Shown: positions 28,587-34,923 of the stretch, piece after piece
Numbering within the stretch: the stretch's first letter is position 1
Layout of the letters: each line of letters begins with the position of its first letter
Assembly (NCBI GenBank): GCA_024103515.1
Contig: JAGGIK010000015.1
Location: forward strand, 1 to 34,923
DNA: 34,923 bases
Direction: 5' to 3'
Origin: Snodgrassella sp.
GTDB taxonomy: Bacteria; Pseudomonadota; Gammaproteobacteria; Burkholderiales; Neisseriaceae
Made by a program: the position numbers and the translations under genes
The notes under the pieces: model-generated
What the model was told of the DNA's origin: nothing
The model's database searches: none
What the model saw: only the letters and a program-made list of their open reading frames with translations

Positions 28587-29652
28587 GGATAACTTAACAG
28601 CAATAATTGAGTGCAACTAAACCCTGTAATTGATTGATTTGCCTGTTGTTGTGATATTTATCATGGAAAATTCAGTTTTAAGTACTTCGCATACCTGTTT
28701 GCTTGATAAATAAAATAGTGACAAAAGACATTATCAGGTTAATATAAATTAGACTTTTGCAACATACATTTTCGCTGCGATCAGCTGGGTAGTTAGCAAT
28801 GGCTTTATTGCTGGATTTGAACTAAGTCCACGGTGGTTATCCATTATTTGAGCAAACTTTTACTGCTGAAGCAGATGTTGGGTTTACAACTTTAATGTTA
28901 ACCGGATCAATCTAGTTATTAATGTTTGGTGCATTGTTTGCTGCGATAATCGTACCTTTTATTTACCAGAAATGTGGCTCATATGCAATTATTTTTAAAT
29001 AAAAAATAATTTACATGGGCTTTGCATTTTCTCATGATAACCAGTAGGATTTCATGTCCTCTTAGATATACTGATTTTTGTCTACGTGGAGGAAATCTAT
29101 AAAGCAATCTACTATATCGATCCGGTTGCATTTATTTACTAAAGACAACTTGTTCTTTCCCGCATATAGTGTATTTTACATGGAGGCAATATAATCATGA
29201 TAATTTTGGCAAGTTGCGTATTTGTTTCATGAGTAGACCAAATCACCTCAGCAGACTGTCTTTATTACTTCAATATTTCTAAGTATTTATCAAAACCTTT
29301 AAATTATATTATTAATTAAAAAACAATAGGATAGCCACTTTTAACCTTTCATATTTGATTTTATTTTTTGTTGCTTTTTATTTTCTAAACGATTGTCAGC
29401 TAAATAATTGAATATGCAATTAAATTGATTAATTTATTAAACTTTATTGTTAAATGCATAAATTTACGTATACAATTTTCAATAAGTCAATTTGAATCCA
29501 TTTTGAAATTATCTTAAATAAAAATTTAAAATCTTGCTCATTGTCTTTAAAAAAGATAAATAATTCATCTAATACAAATTAAACTATTTAAGTTATCAGT
29601 GAATTTGATGAGAGATTTTAATTAATTTAACCAAACATAATGAAAGATTAAA
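28587..29652. other. Gene-free region between leuD and leuB
   Basis: About 1.07 kb with no intact gene. The first part holds the transporter-like remnant at 28750-29000. The second is very AT-rich and must carry the leuB promoter, which I could not single out. No IS sequence was recognised. Confidence 0.5.
28750..29000 (+). pseudogene. Remnant resembling an MFS (sugar-porter-like) transporter N-terminus
   Basis: Reading across frames gives TYIFAAISWVVSNGFIAGFELS, then GGYPLFEQTFTAEADVGFTTLMLTGS-x-LLMFGALFAAIIVPFIYQKCGSYAIIF. The spacing (first membrane helix with GF-x-x-GF, GG, second helix with a G-A-x-x-A-A pattern, then a Gly-Ser-Tyr turn and another helix) recalls sugar porters. The DNA has stops and a frameshift, so it is not a working gene. 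The rest of a transporter cannot be traced. Family call is tentative. Confidence 0.4.
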
Positions 29653-30723
29653 ATGAGCAAACACATTGCTATTTTACCGGGTGATGGCATAGGGCCAGAA
29701 ATTGTAGCTCAAGCTGTCCGCATTTTGGATAAATTTATCGCTGATGGTTTAGATATCAAATATCAGTATGCGCCATTAGGCGGAGCTGCATATGATCAAT
29801 ATCATCACCCCTATCCACCATTTACTCAGAAAATTTGTCAGCAAGCAGATGCCATATTATTAGGAGCCGTTGGTGGACCACAATACGATAAATTGGAGCG
29901 TTCTTTACGTCCAGAACGTGGTTTGCTGGCAATTCGAAAGGATCTAAACTTGTTTGGCAATCTACGTCCCGCCATTCTTTATCCAGAGTTAGCTAATGCT
30001 TCTACTCTGAAACCAGAAGTCGTTTCCGGTTTGGATATAATGATCGTACGTGAACTTACCGGAGATATCTATTTTGGTGAGCCGCGAGGGATTCACACCT
30101 TAGCCAACGGTGAACGTGAAGGCATTAATACCATGCGCTATAAGGAAAGCGAAATTCGCCGTATTGGCAAAATAGCTTATGAGGCAGCACAAAAACGAAA
30201 TAAAAAATTGTGCTCAGTTGATAAAGCCAATGTGCTGGAAACCACAGAATTATGGCGTGAAATTATGACAGAAATGAATAAAGATTATCCTGATGTCACT
30301 TTAACACATATGTATGTGGATAATGCAGCCATGCAACTAGTAAAGGCACCCAAGCAGTTTGATGTGATGGTGACTGGTAACATCTTTGGTGACATTCTCT
30401 CAGATCAAGCTTCTATGCTGTCTGGTTCAATCGGTATGCTTCCTTCTGCTTCAATTAATGAAACAGGCAAAGGTATGTATGAACCATCACATGGCTCGGC
30501 TCCAGATATTGCCGGTCAAAATTTAGCTAACCCTTTGGCAACTATTCTTTCTCTTGCTATGATGCTCAGGTATAGTTTGAATAACGAGCAAGCTGCACAA
30601 CATATTGAACAGGCAGTTGGAAAAGTACTGGCACAAGGTCTGCGTACCCAAGATATCTTTGAAGAGGGGTGCCAGAAAGTAGGTTGTAGTCAAATGGGTG
30701 ATGCTGTATTGGCTGCTATGTAA
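29653..30723 (+). CDS. leuB: 3-isopropylmalate dehydrogenase
   Basis: LeuB oxidises and decarboxylates 3-isopropylmalate with NAD. The 356 residues carry [21 protein letters not shown] at the start, [35 protein letters not shown], the [14 protein letters not shown] loop, the catalytic Lys/Asp region ([50 protein letters not shown]) and the NAD-binding [24 protein letters not shown]. It stands alone, followed by a strong terminator. Confidence 0.97.
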   Translation: MSKHIAILPGDGIGPEIVAQAVRILDKFIADGLDIKYQYAPLGGAAYDQYHHPYPPFTQKICQQADAILLGAVGGPQYDKLERSLRPERGLLAIRKDLNLFGNLRPAILYPELANASTLKPEVVSGLDIMIVRELTGDIYFGEPRGIHTLANGEREGINTMRYKESEIRRIGKIAYEAAQKRNKKLCSVDKANVLETTELWREIMTEMNKDYPDVTLTHMYVDNAAMQLVKAPKQFDVMVTGNIFGDILSDQASMLSGSIGMLPSASINETGKGMYEPSHGSAPDIAGQNLANPLATILSLAMMLRYSLNNEQAAQHIEQAVGKVLAQGLRTQDIFEEGCQKVGCSQMGDAVLAAM

Positions 30724-30759
30724 GCTAATTGCTTTAAAGCTCTAATTTCCGTATATTGG

Positions 30760-30794
30760 TAACTTAACAGATTTTCTCTGTTAAGTTATTTTTT
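30760..30794 (+). terminator. Rho-independent terminator of leuB
   Basis: TAACTTAACAG and CTGTTAAGTTA are perfect complements around a 7-base loop, followed by a T run. It lies 37 bases past the leuB stop and 36 bases before pqiA, separating the two units. Confidence 0.88.
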
Positions 30795-30829
30795 TACGGT
30801 ATTGCATACCATTAGCGGATTAAACTACG

Positions 30830-32140
30830 GTGACTCGTCAATCAAGTTTAACTACACAACCTGTGCTGGATACCATACCAGCTGGCAGTATACCAACCCA
30901 TCATGTGGGCTGCCCAAGATGCGGTCTGTCACTGTCAATTCCAACCATTGTTCCTGGAGATCAGGCTCAATGCCCACGTTGTAATCAACATTTAGTTCGG
31001 GTAGAAAAATACCCTATTGATACGCCAATGGCGTATGCCAGTGCTTCGCTAATTATTATGATAATTGTTTATAGCCAGTTATATATGATTGTAGACATGT
31101 TCACCTTACATGTTGATCTGACTTTGCCTTACATGCTTAGTACATTGGCTCAACAAGATTATTCACTACTGGCAGAAGTCATGTTTCTGCTGACATTTGG
31201 TTCTCCACTAATATTTCTTTTACTGTGTTTATACGTTTATATTGGCCTATATTACCAACATGTATTACCTGGCATGCTTTATGCTACGCGTACCTTAGTA
31301 CGCTTACGTCACTGGATAATGGTTGACGTATTTTTCATCGCTACATTAGTTGCCTATATAAAAATCATTGGCAATGCACAGATCCATTTCGGGCTAGCTT
31401 TCTGGCTAATGATGGTGTTGGCGATGTTATTGATACGAACGTCCCAAGGTGTTCCAGAACACTGGATTTTTTATCAAATTCAGACCCTAACCGGCAACGA
31501 TCCCACTTTAGTGAAACACAATGACAGTACCATCAGCTGCAATTACTGTCTTTTTGAACAGCCAATGGAACAAAATACATGTAATGTATGTGGATCTTTT
31601 CTAAGTAAACGCAAACCATTAAGCCTGCGTATCAGCATGGCTTTTTTGCTTAGCGCAATCATCTTATATATTCCGGCAAATCTATTACCGATGATGAGCA
31701 CCCGAGCACCCAACTCAAATCTCGCCAGCACTATACTAGATGGAATTGAATATATGTGGAAAGATGGCGACATTTTTATTGCTGTAGTCATTTTCAGTGC
31801 CAGTATGGCCATACCGGTATTGAAGATCATTGCTATGTTAATACTATTGTATTCGGCCGCATATCAACCACTTATGTCTCCAGGCAAACTGACCATCCTT
31901 TATCGGATTACGGAATCAATTGGGCGCTGGTCAATGATTGATATTTTCGTTGTTATCATTCTTATGTCAGTATTTACCTCTCCTTTAGCTAGAGTTACTC
32001 CTGGCGCTGCCACCGTTTATTTCTGTGGCGTAGTGATATTCACCATGGTTTCCGCATTAAGTTTTGATTCTCGTTTATTATGGGATGAAGCCAAAACCAC
32101 CAACCACACAATTCGCCGCAGAAAAAGGCATCAATTATGA
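30830..32140 (+). CDS. pqiA: PqiA-family inner membrane protein
   Basis: PqiA is the inner-membrane member of the Pqi system, which is thought to move lipids between inner and outer membranes. The 436 residues start at a GTG. There are two zinc-ribbon-like Cys pairs, CPRCGLSLSIP with CPRCNQHL (about 28-56) and CNYCLFEQ with CNVCGSFL (about 238-262). Each precedes a block of membrane helices, about eight in total, with GDIFIAVVIFSASMAIPVLKI in the second half as in the family. Overlap with pqiB is 4 bases (ATGA). The start is the only in-frame one with a nearby GGA. Confidence 0.92.
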   Translation: MTRQSSLTTQPVLDTIPAGSIPTHHVGCPRCGLSLSIPTIVPGDQAQCPRCNQHLVRVEKYPIDTPMAYASASLIIMIIVYSQLYMIVDMFTLHVDLTLPYMLSTLAQQDYSLLAEVMFLLTFGSPLIFLLLCLYVYIGLYYQHVLPGMLYATRTLVRLRHWIMVDVFFIATLVAYIKIIGNAQIHFGLAFWLMMVLAMLLIRTSQGVPEHWIFYQIQTLTGNDPTLVKHNDSTISCNYCLFEQPMEQNTCNVCGSFLSKRKPLSLRISMAFLLSAIILYIPANLLPMMSTRAPNSNLASTILDGIEYMWKDGDIFIAVVIFSASMAIPVLKIIAMLILLYSAAYQPLMSPGKLTILYRITESIGRWSMIDIFVVIILMSVFTSPLARVTPGAATVYFCGVVIFTMVSALSFDSRLLWDEAKTTNHTIRRRKRHQL

Positions 32141-33774
32141 CCCAATCTGAACACACACCATTGCAAACCACTGCAACAGTTAAGCATGCTCCTCCTTTCA
32201 ATATTTTAGTTTGGATAATACCGGCTTTAGCATTATTGACCGGTGCATGGCTGCTATTTCAACACATTCGTAACACGGGTCCAGAAATAACCCTTTATCT
32301 AAATGATGCTGATGGTATAGAAATTAATTCCACTGCCATCAAAGTATTAAATGTCACTGTCGGTAAGGTGACCGCCATTGCCATTAGTCCGGATGAAAAA
32401 GGCGTACAAATCAAAGCCAAAATGAGCGCAGATGTAAAAAGTATGTTGCGGAAAGACACCCAATTCTGGATTGTAAAGCCCCGAATTGATCAAAGTGGCA
32501 TTACAGGCCTAAATACCCTTGTTTCAGGTTCATATATCGCTTTTACACCTGGTCATAGTAAAGAAAAAGCCAATTCATTCAAAGTACTTGATCTTCCACC
32601 GGTATCAGCTATCTCACAAAGTGGTATACGTTTGCGACTGAAAGGCTATAGTGACAAATTATTAACACCAGGTAGCCCGCTGCTATATGGAGACATAGCC
32701 GCCGGTCAGATAGAAAAAGCTTATTTTGATGCTAAAGACCACAGTGTGCATTATCAAGTATTTGTTAATAGTCCATATGACAGCCTGATTAATGACAAAG
32801 TCAAATTTTGGTTACAAACTGGGTTGCAAATCAAGGCTTCAGCTGGTGGAATACATGTAGATTCTGCGCCATTACCTGCATTGCTTTCAGGCGCCATAGC
32901 TTTCAAAACAACCAATGACGGCACCGGAACACCAGTGGTGAATGATACCCAATTAACACTTTATAACAGTGAACAAGAGCTGGATAATCTGCCATCCAAA
33001 CGAGCGCTATACTATGTGATTTTCTTCAATCAGTCTATCCGTGGTTTAAAAGTAGGTGCACCTGTCGAGTTTCAAGGTCTCAATATTGGTTCAGTGGCAG
33101 ACGTTCCTTATTTTGCACACAATGATAGCCATCAACTTTTACAAAATGGCTGGATTCCGATCCGTATTCGTATTGAACCTGAGCGAATGGAAATTAATTC
33201 CACAATACAAGATAATAAAAAATGGCAACAAAAAATTCAGCAAGCTATGTATAACGGAATGTCCGCCGCCTTGGAAAAAGATAATCTCCTGACAGGAAAT
33301 CAGTTTATACGTCTGTCAACTACTCAGACCTCAACTGCAATACTGAGACCAACTGATGTCTATCAAGGCTATACTGTCATCGGCAGCACCAATAGCGGTT
33401 TCGATATGCTACAGAATCAGCTTTCAGCATTGCTAACCAAATTGAATAAATTACCGATTGAACGCACATTGCATCAGCTAGACAGCACCATGATCCAGTT
33501 AAAAACCACATTGGCAAGTGCTGATCGTTTGCTGGCACAAAATCAGACACAGCGAATTCCAACTGAACTCAATGCGACCCTGCGCGAACTGCGTACCACC
33601 ATGCAAGGCGTATCCAGTACCTCACCTTTATATGGCGATATTCAGCAAACTTTAAAAAGTATTGACAGAACCCTGAAAGATGCCCAACCAACCTTAAAAA
33701 CCTTAAAACAACAGCCCAATGCTTTAATTTTTAATCGTCATGGCCACGACCCAGAACCGCAAGGAGCTAAATAA
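32137..33774 (+). CDS. pqiB: PqiB, three-MCE-domain periplasmic lipid-transport protein
   Basis: PqiB forms a stacked hexameric tube across the periplasm. The 545 residues have one N-terminal membrane segment (about 22-42) and three MCE domains, beginning near residue 50 (ITLYLNDADGIEINSTAIKVLNVTVGKVTAI), 160 (GIRLRLKGYSDKLLTPGSPLLYGDIAAGQI) and 290 (LYYVIFFNQSIRGLKVGAPVEFQGLNIGSV). A long helical region follows (about 420-530), the expected needle-forming coiled coil. Overlaps with pqiA (4 bases) and pqiC (1 base) show an operon. Confidence 0.95.
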   Translation: MTQSEHTPLQTTATVKHAPPFNILVWIIPALALLTGAWLLFQHIRNTGPEITLYLNDADGIEINSTAIKVLNVTVGKVTAIAISPDEKGVQIKAKMSADVKSMLRKDTQFWIVKPRIDQSGITGLNTLVSGSYIAFTPGHSKEKANSFKVLDLPPVSAISQSGIRLRLKGYSDKLLTPGSPLLYGDIAAGQIEKAYFDAKDHSVHYQVFVNSPYDSLINDKVKFWLQTGLQIKASAGGIHVDSAPLPALLSGAIAFKTTNDGTGTPVVNDTQLTLYNSEQELDNLPSKRALYYVIFFNQSIRGLKVGAPVEFQGLNIGSVADVPYFAHNDSHQLLQNGWIPIRIRIEPERMEINSTIQDNKKWQQKIQQAMYNGMSAALEKDNLLTGNQFIRLSTTQTSTAILRPTDVYQGYTVIGSTNSGFDMLQNQLSALLTKLNKLPIERTLHQLDSTMIQLKTTLASADRLLAQNQTQRIPTELNATLRELRTTMQGVSSTSPLYGDIQQTLKSIDRTLKDAQPTLKTLKQQPNALIFNRHGHDPEPQGAK

Positions 33775-34304
33775 TGAAAAACCTGTTATCGCTTATATGC
33801 ATAACCACACTGGCGCTGGTTGGCTGTGTTGGCACACCAACCACTTATTACCAGTTACCTAATAGCAATTACCAGATGCCATCCAGTTATTATAGAATTC
33901 CGGTGCAGCTGAAAGTTGTCTTAGCAGATAGTCTGAGTCAAGGTAATTTGGTTTATCAGGACAGTATTACTACACTCCACTTTGCTCAAAATCATCTGTG
34001 GGCAGATGATTTACAACAGGAAATTACTCAAGCACTGGCCAACGAGATGAATAAAATAAGCCATCATTATGCATTCATGCCGCACACCGATAACAAAAAT
34101 ACTCTTACCGTTTACATTTCAGCTTTTCAAGGCAGTTTTGATGGTCATATTCTTATAAAAGGCTACAGCCAATGGCATGGCAGACCTGAAAAAGGTCAAA
34201 ATTTCGATATACAATTGCCTCAACAGGGTAACGGCTATAACAATATGGTCAAAGCTCTGGCTCAAGGCCTTAAGGAAGTGGCTGCCAGCATTACATCGAG
34301 ATGA
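33774..34304 (+). CDS. pqiC: PqiC-type outer membrane lipoprotein (ABC-type transport auxiliary lipoprotein)
   Basis: The 176 residues start with a lipoprotein signal (MKNLLSLICITTLALVGC, Cys18), then a Tyr-rich linker in which YQ/YY units recur, followed by the auxiliary-lipoprotein fold: RIPVQLKVVLADSL, YQDSITTLHFAQNHLWADDLQQEITQALANEM and LTVYISAFQGSFDGHILIKGYSQWHG. This is the DUF330/PqiC family. It is the outer membrane anchor of the Pqi complex. The TAATG overlap with pqiB couples them. Confidence 0.93.
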   Translation: MKNLLSLICITTLALVGCVGTPTTYYQLPNSNYQMPSSYYRIPVQLKVVLADSLSQGNLVYQDSITTLHFAQNHLWADDLQQEITQALANEMNKISHHYAFMPHTDNKNTLTVYISAFQGSFDGHILIKGYSQWHGRPEKGQNFDIQLPQQGNGYNNMVKALAQGLKEVAASITSR

Positions 34305-34419
34305 TATTTGGCAAATTCAGCGCAAGGCTTTTACCAGAATTTTTGTTTATCATAAGGTATTTTCAACTAGATTTAATCCTTAAGTAACCAGAACTCTTAT
34401 TATTCAATGTGGGCTCATA

Positions 34420-34704
34420 ATGAAATTAGTTAATTTTATCTTATTAATAGGCTGTTTTACCCTTACTGCTTGCACTATTGGTATGCCTACCAATATTGCC
34501 GTAGGGGTCGGTGGTGGCAACAGCAGCTTTGGATTAGGCACAACAATAAACTTTCCCGTTAATACTAAACCTGTTCCAGCCGAACCACCGGTTATTGCCG
34601 GTACGGAAAAACAGCCTACAGAAAAAAAACAAGCAAAAAAAATCGTCTGCAATCACCAAATAAGAAAAATTAAAATAAAGCAGCAGCAAATAAATTATTG
34701 TTGA
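34420..34704 (+). CDS. Small lipoprotein of unknown function
   Basis: The 94 residues carry a lipoprotein signal (MKLVNFILLIGCFTLTAC, lipobox LTAC, Cys18), a Gly-rich stretch (NIAVGVGGGNSSFGLGTTINF), a Pro-rich linker and a basic C-terminus. I do not recognise a family. It lies 115 bases after pqiC on the same strand with no clear terminator between. Two A8 runs (34622-34629 and 34635-34642) precede the last 25 codons, and a frame shift there would end the protein about 10 codons sooner at 34673. The odd, Lys/Gln-rich end raises the question of which length is real. Confidence 0.75.
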   Translation: MKLVNFILLIGCFTLTACTIGMPTNIAVGVGGGNSSFGLGTTINFPVNTKPVPAEPPVIAGTEKQPTEKKQAKKIVCNHQIRKIKIKQQQINYC

Positions 34705-34740
34705 TACCTCGGCTATGATAGTTTGCTGGTTTAATACATA

Positions 34741-34923
34741 TTGGATAGGCTACACTAATTCATACAACTTTTTTAGGGGGTAAGGTAAACCTAACTCTAA
34801 AAAGGAAAAAATGATCAATCAACAAAAACGCGCACGACGCTCTTTTAGTGCTGATTTCAAAGCACAAATGGTTAAACTTGATTAGCAAGGAAAATCGCGC
34901 AGTCAATTGGTCAAGCAATACGA
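34741..34923 (+). mobile_element. Left part of an IS3-family (IS150-like) element, cut by window end
   Basis: TTGGATAGGCTACACT at 34741 matches the solo end at 12710. A transposase orfA begins at 34811: MINQQKRARRSFSADFKAQMVKLD, then a TAG at 34883-34885, then in frame QGKSRSQLVKQY, the usual N-terminal helix-turn-helix of IS3 orfA. The single nonsense codon makes this copy's orfA inactive unless read through. The remainder lies outside the window. Confidence 0.8.
34811..34923 (+). pseudogene. IS3-family orfA with nonsense codon, partial
   Basis: AAAAAGGAAAAA precedes the ATG. Residues before and after the TAG (34883-34885) both match the orfA N-terminus, so a point mutation to TAG in an otherwise well-kept copy is the simplest reading. 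The gene continues past the window edge. Confidence 0.75.

Noticed and set aside
30802-30984. 60-codon frame overlapping the pqiA start
   Set aside because: The pqiA frame from GTG 30830 carries the zinc-ribbon motif in this stretch. The other frame has none.
9340-34704. Possible novel defence, secretion or biosynthetic system
   Set aside because: All intact genes in this part are housekeeping or single unknowns. No cluster with shared context of that kind is visible.

Overview
The window looks like a chromosomal segment of an AT-rich member of the Neisseriaceae. Snodgrassella, the bee-gut symbiont, is my best guess. That guess rests on the protein sequences, the low GC content, the long decayed intergenic stretches and the betaproteobacterial gene pairs (dapF-DUF484, gshA of the proteobacterial type with gshB, rpsP-rimM-trmD-rplS). 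It is an inference, not a database match. Nearly all intact genes are core housekeeping genes.

Layout, left to right. (1) 1-3351, minus strand: the groES-groEL chaperonin operon with a heat-shock-type promoter and a good terminator, preceded by an ECF sigma factor gene of the RpoE type that has no anti-sigma gene beside it. (2) 3352-5159: no intact gene. It holds a decayed second copy of the 3' half of tilS and an IS3-family remnant. (3) 5160-7425, minus strand: tilS and accA, overlapping. (4) 7426-9077: a decayed IS481-family element. (5) 9078-10977, plus strand: the rpsP-rimM-trmD-rplS operon with a terminator, then purM (11361-12395) with its own terminator. (6) 12396-13472: two IS fragments and a tRNA-like pseudogene. 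(7) 13473-14834: two divergent genes of unknown function. (8) 14894-16549, minus strand: ETF-ubiquinone oxidoreductase. (9) 17400-17669: a small repeat-rich lipoprotein with promoter and terminator. (10) 17849-19907, minus strand: dapF, a DUF484 protein and an unknown membrane protein, joined by one-base stop/start overlaps. (11) 19908-21901: a nearly full-length but broken IS3-family element. (12) 21902-25846, minus strand: gshA, trpS, gshB and dgkA, with a run of ten G (C on the coding strand) just before gshB. (13) 26104-30723, plus strand: leuC, a tandem pair of entericidin-like mini-lipoprotein genes, leuD, a 1 kb decayed gap and leuB. (14) 30830-34704, plus strand: pqiA-pqiB-pqiC and another small lipoprotein. 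(15) 34741 to the end: the left end of an IS3-family element whose first ORF carries a nonsense codon.

Functionally the window covers protein folding and stress (groESL, rpoE), translation (tilS, rpsP, rimM, trmD, rplS, trpS), fatty acid and lipid metabolism (accA, dgkA), purine, lysine/peptidoglycan and leucine synthesis (purM, dapF, leuCDB), glutathione synthesis (gshA, gshB), respiratory electron entry (ETF-QO) and envelope lipid transport (pqiABC). The most notable items are not a new machine but traces of genome decay and small overlooked genes: the tilS paralogue remnant, the ecnA/ecnB-like pair hidden between leuC and leuD, the tRNA-like fossil, several IS fossils, the G10 tract before gshB and a 36-base minisatellite inside a lipoprotein gene. 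I see no CRISPR array, prophage, secretion system or biosynthetic cluster.
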